Part shown: positions 18,023-26,945 of the stretch, piece by piece
Position numbering within the stretch: position 1 is the first letter of the stretch
Layout: each line of letters begins with the position of its first letter
Source of the DNA: Anabaena sphaerica FACHB-251
Lineage (GTDB): Bacteria > Cyanobacteriota > Cyanobacteriia > Cyanobacteriales > Nostocaceae
Length of the DNA: 64,000 bases
Assembly: GCF_014696825.1 (NCBI RefSeq)
Contig: NZ_JACJQU010000020.1
Coordinates: 41,158-105,157 of the forward strand
Direction: 5' to 3'
Notes under the pieces: generated by a model
Database searches by the model: none
What the model was told of the DNA's origin: nothing
The model's input: only the letters and a program-made list of their open reading frames with translations
Translations under genes and position numbers: made by a program

Positions 18023-19492
18023 TTACACCTTGATAGGTAATGGTGCGGCAGGTAAACTAATTGTAAAGATACTTCCTTCACCCAAACGTGAGCGCACACT
18101 CACCTTACCACCCATACTTTCTACAAAAGTCTTAACAATCGACAATCCCAAACCAGAACCCCCGGTAGTAGAAGTACGCGCTTCATCTACACGGTAAAAT
18201 CGTTCAAAAATCCGTGATTGATGTTGTAAAGGAATACCAAAACCGTGATCACAAACTTGAATAATTACCTCTTCACTTTGTAAATTGAGCTTAATAATTA
18301 CAGGTGTATCTGCTGCCGAATACTTAACAGCATTGTCAATCAAATTGATTAAGACTTGTTTTAAGCGATTATAGTCTATAATTGCCTCAATTTCCCGATT
18401 AATTGACTCAATTTTGATAACCCTGCCGCTATACTTCTCTGCCATACTCACAACTTCTGCAACTAAATCATTGAGTAAACAGAGTTCCTTTCTTAAATGC
18501 AAATAACCACTATCAGCCCTAGCTAAATCCAGTAAATCTTGTAAAAGTCTAATAGTGCGTTCCGTTTCTAGGGATGCGGTTTCTAAAGCTTCTAGTTGGT
18601 GAGGATTTAAATTATTTTGTCGTCTTAAAACACTTTGTAAATAACCATTAACAATAGTTAATGGCGTGCGTAACTCATGGGAAACATTACTTACAAATTG
18701 TCGTTCTTGCTCCCAAGATTGGGCAAGACGAGATAACATCATGTTAAAAGTATTTGCTAATTCTTTAACTTCAGTGGGGGCATTTTTTAGATATAATTGT
18801 GCTTGCCCTAAATCTGATAGAGAAATCACAGCAGTCATTTGATTTAACTGCCGTAAAGGTTGGAGAGAATGCTGAATATAAAAGGCGATCACCACACAAA
18901 TTACTATAATCACTAAAATACTAGCAATAGCCAAACTTCTCACCATTGCCATAAACATAATCTGTTCGCTAGTCACATCCTGCACCACAAATAACTTACC
19001 TAAAACCTTACCGTTTCCTGGCAAAGTACCACTACACAAAATAAAATAACGTTGACTAACTTTTCCTAATTCTGGTTTAACCAACATCTCAGTTAAAGAC
19101 ATTAGCTGAGAGGCTGTTTCATCTGATAACAGATGCCAATTATTAGATTTAGCAATAATTTTATGATCAGCACCTTTCACCCATAAAAACGTATCTTTAG
19201 ATGTCAAATTATTAATTGCCTTTTGTAAACTAGTTTCTATAGGCATCATTTCATTATAAAGCAGCACATCACGCGGTAAGCGATCGGCAATTTTGGCAAT
19301 ATTATATTTATGACTATTAATTAAAATTTGCTGCATTTTCCAACTTGTCCAACTAGCAAGTCCACCTAATCCCAAAGCAGAAACTAAAGCAATCCCTAAA
19401 ATTAGGCGTAACCGTAGCGAAAAAATATCAAACTTCTGCCAAATTTTACTATTTTGTTTCACTTTAATATTAATTGAAAAATCAAAATTCAA
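18023..19492 (-). CDS. Membrane sensor histidine kinase (HAMP-HisKA-HATPase)
   Basis: This 489-residue kinase has a first membrane helix at about 27-47, a periplasmic domain of about 140 residues without a recognised fold, and a second helix at about 183-206. HAMP, the HisKA H box FVSNVSHELRTPLT, and an HATPase with N box LINLIDNAVKYS and G boxes DHGFGIP and GGSGLGLSIVKTF follow. It is the partner of the OmpR-type regulator downstream. The DM13 lipoprotein gene is 66 bases upstream on the same strand. The order kinase then regulator is the reverse of the most common arrangement. Confidence 0.93.
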   Translation of the reverse strand: MNFDFSINIKVKQNSKIWQKFDIFSLRLRLILGIALVSALGLGGLASWTSWKMQQILINSHKYNIAKIADRLPRDVLLYNEMMPIETSLQKAINNLTSKDTFLWVKGADHKIIAKSNNWHLLSDETASQLMSLTEMLVKPELGKVSQRYFILCSGTLPGNGKVLGKLFVVQDVTSEQIMFMAMVRSLAIASILVIIVICVVIAFYIQHSLQPLRQLNQMTAVISLSDLGQAQLYLKNAPTEVKELANTFNMMLSRLAQSWEQERQFVSNVSHELRTPLTIVNGYLQSVLRRQNNLNPHQLEALETASLETERTIRLLQDLLDLARADSGYLHLRKELCLLNDLVAEVVSMAEKYSGRVIKIESINREIEAIIDYNRLKQVLINLIDNAVKYSAADTPVIIKLNLQSEEVIIQVCDHGFGIPLQHQSRIFERFYRVDEARTSTTGGSGLGLSIVKTFVESMGGKVSVRSRLGEGSIFTISLPAAPLPIKV

Positions 19493-19505
19493 AATATCCT
19501 CTTAG

Positions 19506-19526
19506 CCCCCCCTTGTTAAGGGGGGT
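19506..19526. repeat. C/G-rich palindromic dispersed repeat
   Basis: The stem CCCCCTT / AAGGGGG with loop GTT lies between the DM13 and kinase genes. This type of palindrome is scattered in many cyanobacterial genomes. It could cause transcription pausing but has no T tract. Confidence 0.55.
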
Positions 19527-19558
19527 TGGGGGGATATAATATGTTTCTTACGTTAAAA

Positions 19559-20017
19559 TTAATTGGTTTTAGGCAAACTAGCATAACCAAAAGTAACATT
19601 AAACTTGCGACACCAGATAGCCACAGAGTTAAAATCAGCTAAATTCACATTTTTAGGTAAAGCATAACGTTGAGAACCTTTGATGTTTTGTAACTTTGCA
19701 ACACTCACATATTCTTGTTCTTTGAGAGATTTAGAAGGTACATTACCACGATGGAGAATTACAACTAAATCTGGACCACTATCAGTTTTAAAACTTTGAT
19801 TAAATTGTAAATAGCTAATTCCATTGTCACTAATAACGCTCACTTTTCCCTGAGTGCTATGTTCCAGAGTCTTAAAGTTTCCAGACTCTACTACTGAAGT
19901 AGTGACATTTCTCACAGACTCAGGCTTATTATCTATGGGAGTTGAAGTTACTTCCTTCCCACAGCTTACAGTGAGAAGGGTAAAGAGGGTAAAAATCGCT
20001 AAGTGTGGAAACTTCAT
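19559..20017 (-). CDS. DM13-domain lipoprotein
   Basis: This 152-residue protein begins with a signal peptide ending in a lipobox (LFTLLTVSC, Cys19), so it should be lipid-anchored outside the cytoplasm. Residues about 45-150 form a DM13 domain: GNFKTLEHSTQGKVSV, SGPDLVVILHRG, GSQRYALP and FNSVAIWCRKFNVTFGYASL. The conserved Cys in AIWC is characteristic; DM13 is proposed to act in redox or electron transfer, without proof. The gene lies just upstream of a sensor kinase and regulator on the same strand, which suggests a shared stress or redox function. Confidence 0.85.
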   Translation of the reverse strand: MKFPHLAIFTLFTLLTVSCGKEVTSTPIDNKPESVRNVTTSVVESGNFKTLEHSTQGKVSVISDNGISYLQFNQSFKTDSGPDLVVILHRGNVPSKSLKEQEYVSVAKLQNIKGSQRYALPKNVNLADFNSVAIWCRKFNVTFGYASLPKTN

Positions 20018-20710
20018 AGTTTAACATCCTCAAATTTGTCTGTAAGGACAATTTAAAGCCTAATTTCTAGATTTAAATGAATTTAAGCTGAGAATTTATT
20101 TAATTTTTATTGAGAAAAAGCCAAGAAAATCACAAGTTATATCATGTCAGGTTGTGAGCAGAATCATTGATAATTTCCTTAAGGTATTTTCAGGAATTTC
20201 ACGTATTATGTGAGTGATAATATCGTAATTTACCTGATTTTGGTTAGATAATTTTACAATTGTTAATTTAGGCATATTTTTTTGATATTTTTATTTATCA
20301 GAATCAGGATATCCAGGATTTGAGGATGTACAGAATGGGTTGATTTTTTGGGATTTGATGATTTTGTGGATTGGGGTTAGTGTTTGATATTTTTATTTGT
20401 CAGAATCAGGATATCCAGGATTTGAGGATGTACAGGATGGTTTATTTGTGAGTATCAGGATTTTTGGAATTTGAGGATGTACAAGATAATTTTTTCAACA
20501 TTAGCAATCTATCAGATTTAGGAATAATTGATAACCTATTAAAAACAATCCAGAAAATCCTTAAATCCTGTACATCCTGATTCTGACAATTACCGCAAAC
20601 CCTGACACACAAACCCACCCCAAAAATAAGGGGATGCAAAAAATATCAATAATCTGAGTCACATCTGCCGAATGTGGGTTATATATTTGTTTTATGAAAT
20701 TTTGTATAAT
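20018..20710. other. Repeat-rich intergenic region
   Basis: No gene is supported. It contains AT-rich DNA upstream of the DM13 gene (20018-20280) and the CAGAATCAGGATATCC repeat cluster at 20283-20592, described separately. Confidence 0.6.
20283..20592. repeat. Three direct copies and one inverted copy of a ~55-bp repeat
   Basis: The unit starts TGATATTTTTATTT and continues TCAGAATCAGGATATCCAGG then ATTTGAGGATGTACAG. Near-identical copies lie at 20283-20341 and 20385-20441, a degenerate one at about 20442-20489. A shortened inverted copy (AAATCCTGTACATCCTGATT) lies at about 20552-20590. The third and inverted copies could form a long hairpin in RNA. Confidence 0.75.
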
Positions 20711-21499
20711 CTAATAATCAAACTCCACCCAATCCCCACTCCCCACTCCCCAATCCCCAATATTAGAGATAATTAAAAAATCAATAGTTTGAAAATGTCT
20801 ATCAATAGCTGGCAGACTACAAATTTTAGCCCCAATACTCAAATAAGCTTGTAAAATTTTGGGAATTTCCACATCATATATATCTGGGCAATTTTGATGA
20901 ATTTCTAGAGAATATTCAACATTAGGAGTTACTAAAATATTCGGATGTAGCCAATGATTACACAGAAAATAATTATAGGCACAAACTGCTTGCTGAGTAC
21001 ATTGTGTTAACAAAGATGCACAACCGAAAAAATATTGATTACCAGTAGAAATCAGATAATTAGCTAATCCTTGCCAAAGTAATAAAAGAGTATAACTATT
21101 GCGATATTCTTTAGCTATACAAGCACGTCCAATTTCTACAGATGACTGAAGTACAAAATCGGGAATTTGAGACAGATTAAATATATCAGCAGCATCAAAC
21201 CCTAAACCTTTAGCAGCCATTGTATAGGTTTGCATTCGATATGTACCAATTGTTGCACCCGTATCTTTAGCAATGAGAAGTAAATGATGGCAAACATCAT
21301 CAAATTTATCTCGATCCATCCCGGCAAAATTAGAACTCGAAAATCCCAAACCCAGTTCTAGATTAAAAACCTGAAAACGTAAGCGGAAAACAGATTCTAA
21401 CTCTTCCTCAGTTGTAGCAAGTCGCAGGATATACTTTTCACTTTGCAAGACCGGAAATTCAGAAAGATATAATGGGGAATTGATGCGATTGTGATACAT
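20711..21499 (-). CDS. GNAT-type N-acyltransferase (OlsB/hemolysin-like, Acetyltransf_5)
   Basis: This 262-residue protein resembles the OlsB-like group that transfers acyl chains from acyl-ACP or acyl-CoA to an amine. Visible features are YILRLATTEEELESVFRLRF at the N-terminus, CHHLLLIAKDTGATIGTYRM as the GNAT core strand pair, and VEIGRACIAKEYRN, which carries the conserved E-x-R-x-C motif. A late Cys-rich loop (FFGCASL) follows. The last 15 or so residues (GDWGVGSGDW) are encoded by tandem GGGGAWT-type repeat DNA and so are likely a repeat-derived tail. Substrate unknown; the gene stands alone. Confidence 0.78.
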   Translation of the reverse strand: MYHNRINSPLYLSEFPVLQSEKYILRLATTEEELESVFRLRFQVFNLELGLGFSSSNFAGMDRDKFDDVCHHLLLIAKDTGATIGTYRMQTYTMAAKGLGFDAADIFNLSQIPDFVLQSSVEIGRACIAKEYRNSYTLLLLWQGLANYLISTGNQYFFGCASLLTQCTQQAVCAYNYFLCNHWLHPNILVTPNVEYSLEIHQNCPDIYDVEIPKILQAYLSIGAKICSLPAIDRHFQTIDFLIISNIGDWGVGSGDWVEFDY

Positions 21500-21571
21500 T
21501 TACATCAGGTTTCCTACCTAAATTTGGGAAAAATCTTACTCAGATTTAGAGCAGACAAAATAGATAGATAA

Positions 21572-21707
21572 TACAGCAGATTGCAGATCAATGAGGCTTC
21601 CGTGAGCGTCAGCGGATAGCTTGCGTGGCGTAGCCCTACGGTACAGAATCTAAATTGAAACCTATACACAAAGCCACTTTTACTCCTGACTCCTGACTTC
21701 TGCTGTA
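21572..21707 (+). repeat. MITE family A, copy 3
   Basis: This 136-bp element has perfect ends TACAGCAG / CTGCTGTA and the same interior order as the copy at 9961: GATTGCAGATCAATGAGG, the GC-rich palindrome, TTGAAACCTATACACAAAGC, then CTCCTGA heptamers (about two). It lies upstream of the acyltransferase gene. Confidence 0.85.
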
Positions 21708-21818
21708 TGTCTTTGCTCAATAATTGGGGGGCGGACTACCATATCGCTAACGATTTTACGCCATTTGAGGGTCGGCACTAACCTAGTTACCCCAGATTAT
21801 TTAGCCATTACGATCATA

Positions 21819-22042
21819 TATATAGGGCTTGCTGAATAAATTGGAAAACTTTACAGGTAAAAGGTTTGAGGCATTTTGACTTTCAAAAAGTGCAAGATTT
21901 TATGGCGTGGGAACTTGAAAACCTTGCATTTCAGTTTGATTCCCAGTAAAAATTGCTCCCATCCAACTCTTGAAACTGTTCCCTGTTCCCTGTTAAGAGT
22001 TCCCTGTCTCCACGACAAGACTTTTTCAGCAAACCCTATATA
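21819..22042. repeat. MITE family D (224 bp, AGGGCTTGCTGAA ends)
   Basis: The ends TATATAGGGCTTGCTGAA and TTTTTCAGCAAACCCTATAT are nearly perfect inverted repeats of about 18 bp. The interior has no transposase frame and includes a TTCCCTG heptamer array (21979-22012). Similar GGGCTTGCTGAA ends occur on cyanobacterial insertion sequences, so this may be a deletion derivative of one. Confidence 0.75.
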
Positions 22043-22416
22043 CATGAATGATTATTAGGCTTAGATTGCTTTTATTATGAACATTAGTAGAAATAAAATC
22101 TGGCAATAAGATACAAATTTATCTAATTCACAATTTAAATTTTCTGTCAATAGAAATTAGTTGATAAAGTCAAGATAATTTCAGAAAACCTCTTGCAAAA
22201 GGTTAAAGGTTCCAGGGTAAGAGTGTTCCAAGAAATAAAATGCCCCGTCATGCTGTAGCTTGCTTCCCGCAGAGTACCGAGTGAAGTATATTGGAGATTT
22301 TCCACTACACTACGTTTCGCTCAAAAGGACAATTCTGGCTCATTTTTTATTTGGAATACTCCAAAGGAAAATTCTCCTCCTTACCCCTGACCCTTTCCCT
22401 GAGTTCTGCAAGAAGT

Positions 22417-23337
22417 TTAATTACGGTGATTATTGGTGTAGCGAACCCTTGTACCAGCCCAAAGTAACTTCTCTCGCAGCGTCTGATAATATGAATTATT
22501 TGCCCGCAGAATAATGAATTTAGCGCGACAATCAGCCATCCGCACATCAACACGGTGTCCAGGCCAAATTGAGGTAGATAATACCCCATCCATCCATAAT
22601 TTAGTGCTTAAATCGTAATCCCCCAAAGGCCAAATACTGACCACCGAACCAGGGGGTAAAACCAGGGGACGACTAGAAAGACTCATCGGACAAATAGGAG
22701 TGATAGTAATAGCCTCCATGCCATCGTGCATGATAGGACCATTAGCCGAAACAGTATAACCAGTAGAACCTGTAGGCGTGGAAACAATCAACCCATCCCC
22801 CACATACTGATCAACTACCTCACCGTCGATTTCCATTTCTAGAATAGAGGTAATCATGCGGTCAGCAGAAGCGGGTTTAACACAAAACTCGTTTAAAGCG
22901 AGGTAATGTTCAGTCACAGGTTCTAAATTTGTCCGATGACCTTCATATACAGCCGCTTGCAACATCATCCGTCGTTGGAGAGCATAGCGATCTTCAAATA
23001 GCCTATCCCAAACTCGTTCTGGCTCTTGAAACTCATCCATTGACTCAGTTAAAAACCCCAAATGACCTCCCACATTCACCCCCAGAATGGGGATGCCAGA
23101 TGAAGCTAAATGTCTGGCACCGGTTAAAACAGTACCATCACCACCAAGTACCAAAGCTAGATCAATAGGTTGGCTTGCGGATGCCAAAAACACTGGATAG
23201 GGGTTGTCTTTAGGTCCGCTAGGTCCAACCAAAACTTGGCACTGACGGTCTTCTAGTTGTTTAGCACAGAGTTCAGCCCAGCGTTTACTCTGGGAGTCTC
23301 GCGCTTTATAAGCAATGATTACCTGCTTGAGTTGCAC
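22417..23337 (-). CDS. nadK: NAD kinase
   Basis: This 306-residue enzyme phosphorylates NAD to NADP in the cytosol. The diagnostic motif LVLGGDGTVLTGARHL is near residue 80. NEFCVKP is followed by the second conserved region GDGLIVSTPTGSTGYTVSANGPI and a Pro-rich C-terminal strand segment SSRPLVLPPGS. Length is usual. The start lies 6 bases from the ndhE stop, so it is translated from the ndhA-I-G-E transcript, a neighbourhood found in other Nostocales. Confidence 0.96.
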   Translation of the reverse strand: MQLKQVIIAYKARDSQSKRWAELCAKQLEDRQCQVLVGPSGPKDNPYPVFLASASQPIDLALVLGGDGTVLTGARHLASSGIPILGVNVGGHLGFLTESMDEFQEPERVWDRLFEDRYALQRRMMLQAAVYEGHRTNLEPVTEHYLALNEFCVKPASADRMITSILEMEIDGEVVDQYVGDGLIVSTPTGSTGYTVSANGPIMHDGMEAITITPICPMSLSSRPLVLPPGSVVSIWPLGDYDLSTKLWMDGVLSTSIWPGHRVDVRMADCRAKFIILRANNSYYQTLREKLLWAGTRVRYTNNHRN

Positions 23338-23343
23338 GCACTG

Positions 23344-23649
23344 TTACCACTTCAGGAGATTAAACTGCTCCATATCGACGGTATCACGGTTGCGATAAAT
23401 AGCAAGTACAATCGCTAAACCCACCGCCGCTTCAGCAGCTGCCACGGTAATCACAAAAACAGTGAAAACCTGACCTTTAATTAATGTTGAGTCAAGAAAG
23501 TTGGAAAATGCCATTAAATTCAGATTAACAGCATTCAGCAATAACTCAATTGACATTAGCACCCGCACCGCGTTACGGCTGGTAATTAGGCCATAGATGC
23601 CGATGCAAAACAAAGCTGCTGCTAGTAATAAAAAGTATTGAAGTTGCAT
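23344..23649 (-). CDS. ndhE: NAD(P)H-quinone oxidoreductase subunit 4L (NuoK)
   Basis: This 101-residue membrane protein has three helices, about 3-20, 29-50 and 62-85. The family pattern is [25 protein letters not shown] (Glu in the second helix is the proton-path residue), and [23 protein letters not shown] (second conserved Glu). It is part of the NDH-1 complex of the thylakoid and cytoplasmic membranes, active in cyclic electron flow and respiration. It is the last ndh gene before nadK. Confidence 0.97.
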   Translation of the reverse strand: MQLQYFLLLAAALFCIGIYGLITSRNAVRVLMSIELLLNAVNLNLMAFSNFLDSTLIKGQVFTVFVITVAAAEAAVGLAIVLAIYRNRDTVDMEQFNLLKW

Positions 23650-23754
23650 AATTTGGTAGTTGGTAATTGGTGATTGGTGATTGGTGATTAGTGATTGGCT
23701 TATTTACCTCCCCATCTCCTCTGCTCCCCATCTCCCCTGCTCCCCTGCCTCTAC

Positions 23755-24372
23755 CTATTCCTCAGTTTCAGTACCGCTACCAGTTGATACCAGTTCTCTG
23801 GGGCGTTCTGGCAAGGTTAAGATCGTTTGTTGCAAGTCAGAAGGGGTGAGTTGGTCTGGTAAATATTCCCGACGTGCCAAAATAATTGCTCCTACCATTG
23901 CCATCAGCAACAACACGGAAGCTAATTCAAAGGGCAGTAAAAAGTCAGTGAAGAAATGTTCACCAATTAAAACTATAGAATTTTGACCAGCTACAGGTGC
24001 AGAAGAATAAGCCCAAGGTGTTGCCAGTACCATCGTACTTAAGAGGGCAAACAGTCCTATGCTCACCACACCTGTAATTATTTTCCGCACCCCAGCACTA
24101 GGTAAAGGTGAAAAATCCTGACGTTTGTTTACCAACATAATGGCGAACAGAATCAAGACGTTAATTGCACCCACATAAATCAGAATTTGTGCTGATGCTA
24201 CAAAATCACCATTTAGCAATAGGTACAGTCCGGCCATGCTGATGAATACACCACCGAGCAAAAAGGCAGAATAGACAATGTTAGAAAACAGCACTACACC
24301 GAGTGCTGCCCCAATCATCATCACACCCAATATGCCAAATGAAACAACTTGTACTCCTTCCGCTAGATTCAC
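23755..24372 (-). CDS. ndhG: NAD(P)H-quinone oxidoreductase subunit 6 (NuoJ)
   Basis: This 205-residue protein has five predicted membrane helices. The conserved NuoJ region is SAFLLGGVFISMAGLYLLLNGDFVASAQILIYVGAINVLILFAIMLVN (about residues 35-82). The C-terminal 30 residues are soluble and Thr/Glu-rich. It is a proton-channel subunit of NDH-1. It sits between ndhI and ndhE; the gap to ndhE carries TGATTGG/ TCCCC-type heptamer repeats. Confidence 0.97.
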   Translation of the reverse strand: MNLAEGVQVVSFGILGVMMIGAALGVVLFSNIVYSAFLLGGVFISMAGLYLLLNGDFVASAQILIYVGAINVLILFAIMLVNKRQDFSPLPSAGVRKIITGVVSIGLFALLSTMVLATPWAYSSAPVAGQNSIVLIGEHFFTDFLLPFELASVLLLMAMVGAIILARREYLPDQLTPSDLQQTILTLPERPRELVSTGSGTETEE

Positions 24373-24412
24373 TTTATTTTGTCCTTTGTCAGTTGTTAGT
24401 TGTCAGTGGAAG

Positions 24413-24498
24413 AAGGCAAAAGGCAAAAGGCAAAAGGCAAGAGTGTTTTAATTGATATTTCCTCTGTTCCCTGTTTCCTGTTCCCTGTTCCCCGTTCC
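24413..24498. repeat. Heptamer repeats between ndhI and ndhG
   Basis: Four copies of AAGGCAA (24413-24441), then a TTCCCTG array (24467-24498). They fill most of the 137-base gap inside the ndh operon. Confidence 0.75.
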
Positions 24499-24509
24499 TA
24501 ATGACTAAT

Positions 24510-25091
24510 TTACTTTTCTGTTTCTACAAGGTCTTCGGGACGGGAACCAGCACGAGGCGCATCTGCGGGGACTCCGTGGGGTTCCATAACGCCTTTGGGT
24601 AGGTAAACCAGTTCTCGCAGTGGTGTCACCATTGGATCGTCTGTAACTTTGTAAGGCAGTCGTCCTAATGCTACGCTGTCGTAGTTCAATTCATGGCGAT
24701 CGTAAGTAGAAAGTTCGTATTCTTCTGTCATGGATAAACAGTTAGTTGGGCAGTATTCCACACAGTTACCGCAGAAGATACAAACTCCAAAGTCAATACT
24801 GTAGTGTTTGAGTTTTTTCTTCTTGGTGGCTTTGTCCATTTCCCAATCAACTACAGGGAGGTTGATGGGACAAACACGAACGCAAACTTCACAAGCAATA
24901 CACTTGTCAAATTCGTAGTGAATCCTACCGCGAAACCGTTCACCAGGAATTAATTTCTCGTAAGGGTATTGTACGGTAATGGGGCGGCGCTGCATATGGT
25001 CAAAGGTGACAGACAGCCCCTGTCCAATGTAACGCGCTGATTGTACTGCTTCTTTGGCGTAATCACCAACTTGTTTGAGGAACTTTAGCAT
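24510..25091 (-). CDS. ndhI: NAD(P)H-quinone oxidoreductase subunit I (NuoI, 8Fe ferredoxin-like)
   Basis: A 193-residue protein starting [16 protein letters not shown] longer frame opens 57 bases upstream, but those codons cover repeat-rich sequence and are not family-like. Two 4Fe-4S motifs, [12 protein letters not shown] (about residue 64) and [12 protein letters not shown] (about 103), carry electrons in the connecting domain of NDH-1. The C-terminal tail is polar, ending VETEK. It lies between ndhA and ndhG. Confidence 0.97.
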   Translation of the reverse strand: MLKFLKQVGDYAKEAVQSARYIGQGLSVTFDHMQRRPITVQYPYEKLIPGERFRGRIHYEFDKCIACEVCVRVCPINLPVVDWEMDKATKKKKLKHYSIDFGVCIFCGNCVEYCPTNCLSMTEEYELSTYDRHELNYDSVALGRLPYKVTDDPMVTPLRELVYLPKGVMEPHGVPADAPRAGSRPEDLVETEK

Positions 25092-25141
25092 TGTTTGTGT
25101 TTCTACTCTTTTCAGGTGATAGCTAACAGGTGATTGGTGAT

Positions 25142-25205
25142 TAGTCATTAGTCATTAGTCATTAGTTTTTTAAGTTTGACTTTTGACTTTTGACTTTTGA
25201 CTTGA
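25142..25205. repeat. Heptamer repeats between ndhA and ndhI
   Basis: Arrays of TAGTCAT (25142-25167) and TTTTGAC (25177-25205). They occupy about half of the 131-base gap between ndhA and ndhI. Confidence 0.75.
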
Positions 25206-25222
25206 ATATCCCCAGTCCCCTA

Positions 25223-26341
25223 TTAGCCACCGAAGGCGACGGGAAAAGCTAATTTCAGGGCTGCGGTTAATAGGAGATTAACCAAGCCAACGGGTAGTAA
25301 GAATTTCCATCCTAAATCTAACAGTTGGTCAATCCGTACTCGTGGCAATGTCCAACGGATAAGGATGGCAAGAAATACTAGAAAATAGGCTTTAAGTACA
25401 GTCATGGTGATACCTAAAGCGGCTGTCACCACTTGAAGTATAGGGTTGGTATCACTTACTCCCACCCACTCACCTATCAGGCTGACGGGGATGGGAAAAT
25501 GCCAACCACCCAAGTATAAAATTGCTACAAGCAGGGAAGAAAGGATCAGGTTAATGTAAGAACCTAAGTAAAACAAACCAAATTTCATCCCTGAGTATTC
25601 GGTCTGATACCCTGCTACTAGTTCTTCTTCCGCTTCTGGTAAGTCAAAGGGTAAGCGTTCGCATTCTGCTAAAGCAGCAATCCAAAAGATGATGAAACCC
25701 AGTGGTTGTCTCCAAATATTCCAACCCAAGATCCCAAAGTGAGATTGTTGGTTCACAATATCAACGGTGCTGAGGCTATTAGATATCATGGCGATCGCTA
25801 ACACACTCAGCGCCAAAGGTATTTCATAACTAATTGACTGAGCTGCTGCCCGTAAACCCCCTAACAAGGAGTATTTATTGTTAGATGCGTAGCCTGCCAT
25901 CAATAAGCCTATGGGCTGAATGCTGGACAAAGCAATCCACAAGAAGACCCCCATTCCTACGTTGGTAATGACGATATTCTCCCCAAAGGGAACAATCAGA
26001 AATGATAAAAATACCGGAATTACCACAATGACTGGTCCGAGGGTAAACAGCCAGCGGTCTGCTTTGGCTGGGACTATATCTTCCTTAAAGATTAGCTTTA
26101 GACCATCCGCTACAGGCACTAGCAACCCAAATGGACCTTGGTATTCTGGACCAATCCGTTGCTGTGCGGCAGCGGAAATTTTCCGTTCTAGCCAGGTAGC
26201 AACCAGTACACCTACTGTTGCCCCAATCAGCATCAGGATCATTGGCAATGGCATCCAAATCGCTTTGGCTGCCCCTGCTGGTATTCCTAAATCCTTGACG
26301 GATTCAATAAAAGTTCCTTGGAGGTCAATTCCTGCATTCAT
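25223..26341 (-). CDS. ndhA: NAD(P)H-quinone oxidoreductase subunit 1 (NuoH)
   Basis: This 372-residue membrane protein has about eight helices. Family markers are [35 protein letters not shown] near the first loop, [56 protein letters not shown] (the quinone-tunnel loop with its acidic residues), and [28 protein letters not shown]. It docks the peripheral arm of NDH-1 to the membrane. It is the first gene of the ndhA-I-G-E-nadK unit. Confidence 0.98.
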   Translation of the reverse strand: MNAGIDLQGTFIESVKDLGIPAGAAKAIWMPLPMILMLIGATVGVLVATWLERKISAAAQQRIGPEYQGPFGLLVPVADGLKLIFKEDIVPAKADRWLFTLGPVIVVIPVFLSFLIVPFGENIVITNVGMGVFLWIALSSIQPIGLLMAGYASNNKYSLLGGLRAAAQSISYEIPLALSVLAIAMISNSLSTVDIVNQQSHFGILGWNIWRQPLGFIIFWIAALAECERLPFDLPEAEEELVAGYQTEYSGMKFGLFYLGSYINLILSSLLVAILYLGGWHFPIPVSLIGEWVGVSDTNPILQVVTAALGITMTVLKAYFLVFLAILIRWTLPRVRIDQLLDLGWKFLLPVGLVNLLLTAALKLAFPVAFGG

Positions 26342-26530
26342 GTTTGCTACTCTTTAAGTCGTCGAGTCACGGTGAATTACAAATATTACTGGTTTATCTG
26401 TAATTTCACAGGTTGAGAATCTCTGTTGAGATGTTGCCTGATTGTAGATTTGTTGCCAATCCATGAGTTTAGTATATCCTTGGATGGTTTTAGCCTCCTG
26501 AACCAAGATGACAACTTCTACTTATGGTTA

Positions 26531-26595
26531 GGATTAGGGATTGGTGATTGGTGATTGGGGACTGGGGACTGGGGATTGGGGATTGGGGATTGGGA
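26531..26595. repeat. Tandem heptamer array (GATTGGT / ACTGGGG)
   Basis: About nine units of seven bases in a row: two of GGTGATT type, two of GGGGACT, and three of GGGGATT, ending in GGGAAAAAA. This is the short tandemly repeated repetitive (STRR) class known from heterocystous cyanobacteria. It lies upstream of ndhA. Confidence 0.8.
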
Positions 26596-26644
26596 AAAAA
26601 CCTCTTTCCCCCTCCTCTTCCTGTTCTCTTCTTACTGTCACCTG

Positions 26645-26794
26645 TCACCTATCACCTATCACCTCTTCTTCAGACAAGACAAAGTAGCCGTTTCCAGATT
26701 GGTAACGGTTTTCTATTGTATGCAAATTGTCTGATTTTCCAGCACTGGGGGCTGTGATGACAATGCCAATTTTAAGATTATAGATTTGAGACAT
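26645..26794 (-). CDS. Possible 49-residue protein of unknown function
   Basis: A short open frame opens with MSQIYNLKIGIVITAPSAG and has mixed hydrophobic and polar composition, with NRYQSGNGYFVLSEEE near the end. The final codons (VIGDR) run into tandem repeat DNA, so the natural C-terminus may have been lost. The Shine-Dalgarno is weak (CAGG at 7 bases). I do not recognise a family. It could be a real small or truncated gene, or chance. Confidence 0.3.
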   Translation of the reverse strand: MSQIYNLKIGIVITAPSAGKSDNLHTIENRYQSGNGYFVLSEEEVIGDR

Positions 26795-26945
26795 TTGCCT
26801 GCACGCCTAATTAAGCTGACAGATGACAGTTATCAATCTGTCTACTTGAGAGCATGAGTCCAAAATCTAAAATCTAAAATTGGTTCCTTGTCAGCTAATT
26901 ACGGAAAAATTCCTCTTAACTTCCACCTGTCACCTATCTAGCTAG

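Larger units (their letters stand above)
21500..22416. other. Repeat-rich intergenic region of about 900 bases
   Basis: It contains the family A element (21572-21707) and the family D element (21819-22042). The stretch 22060-22416, downstream of nadK, holds no gene I can support; the open frame at 22260-22514 lies partly over the nadK 3' end on the opposite strand and has no family features. Confidence 0.55.
26342..26945. other. Intergenic region upstream of ndhA
   Basis: It holds the ndhA promoter region and a long heptamer array (26531-26595: GATTGGT/ACTGGGG/GATTGGG units). The small candidate ORF on the minus strand at 26645-26794 is listed separately. Otherwise no gene is supported. Confidence 0.5.

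Noticed and set aside
22260..22514. Open frame downstream of nadK on the plus strand
   Set aside because: It covers the 3' end of nadK in antisense and shows no family features.
25092..25148. 19-codon N-terminal extension of NdhI
   Set aside because: The codons read repeat DNA; the family starts at MLKFLKQVG.
26531..26595. CRISPR array
   Set aside because: Units are seven bases in direct tandem without spacers. The same holds for all other tandem arrays in the window; no cas genes are present.
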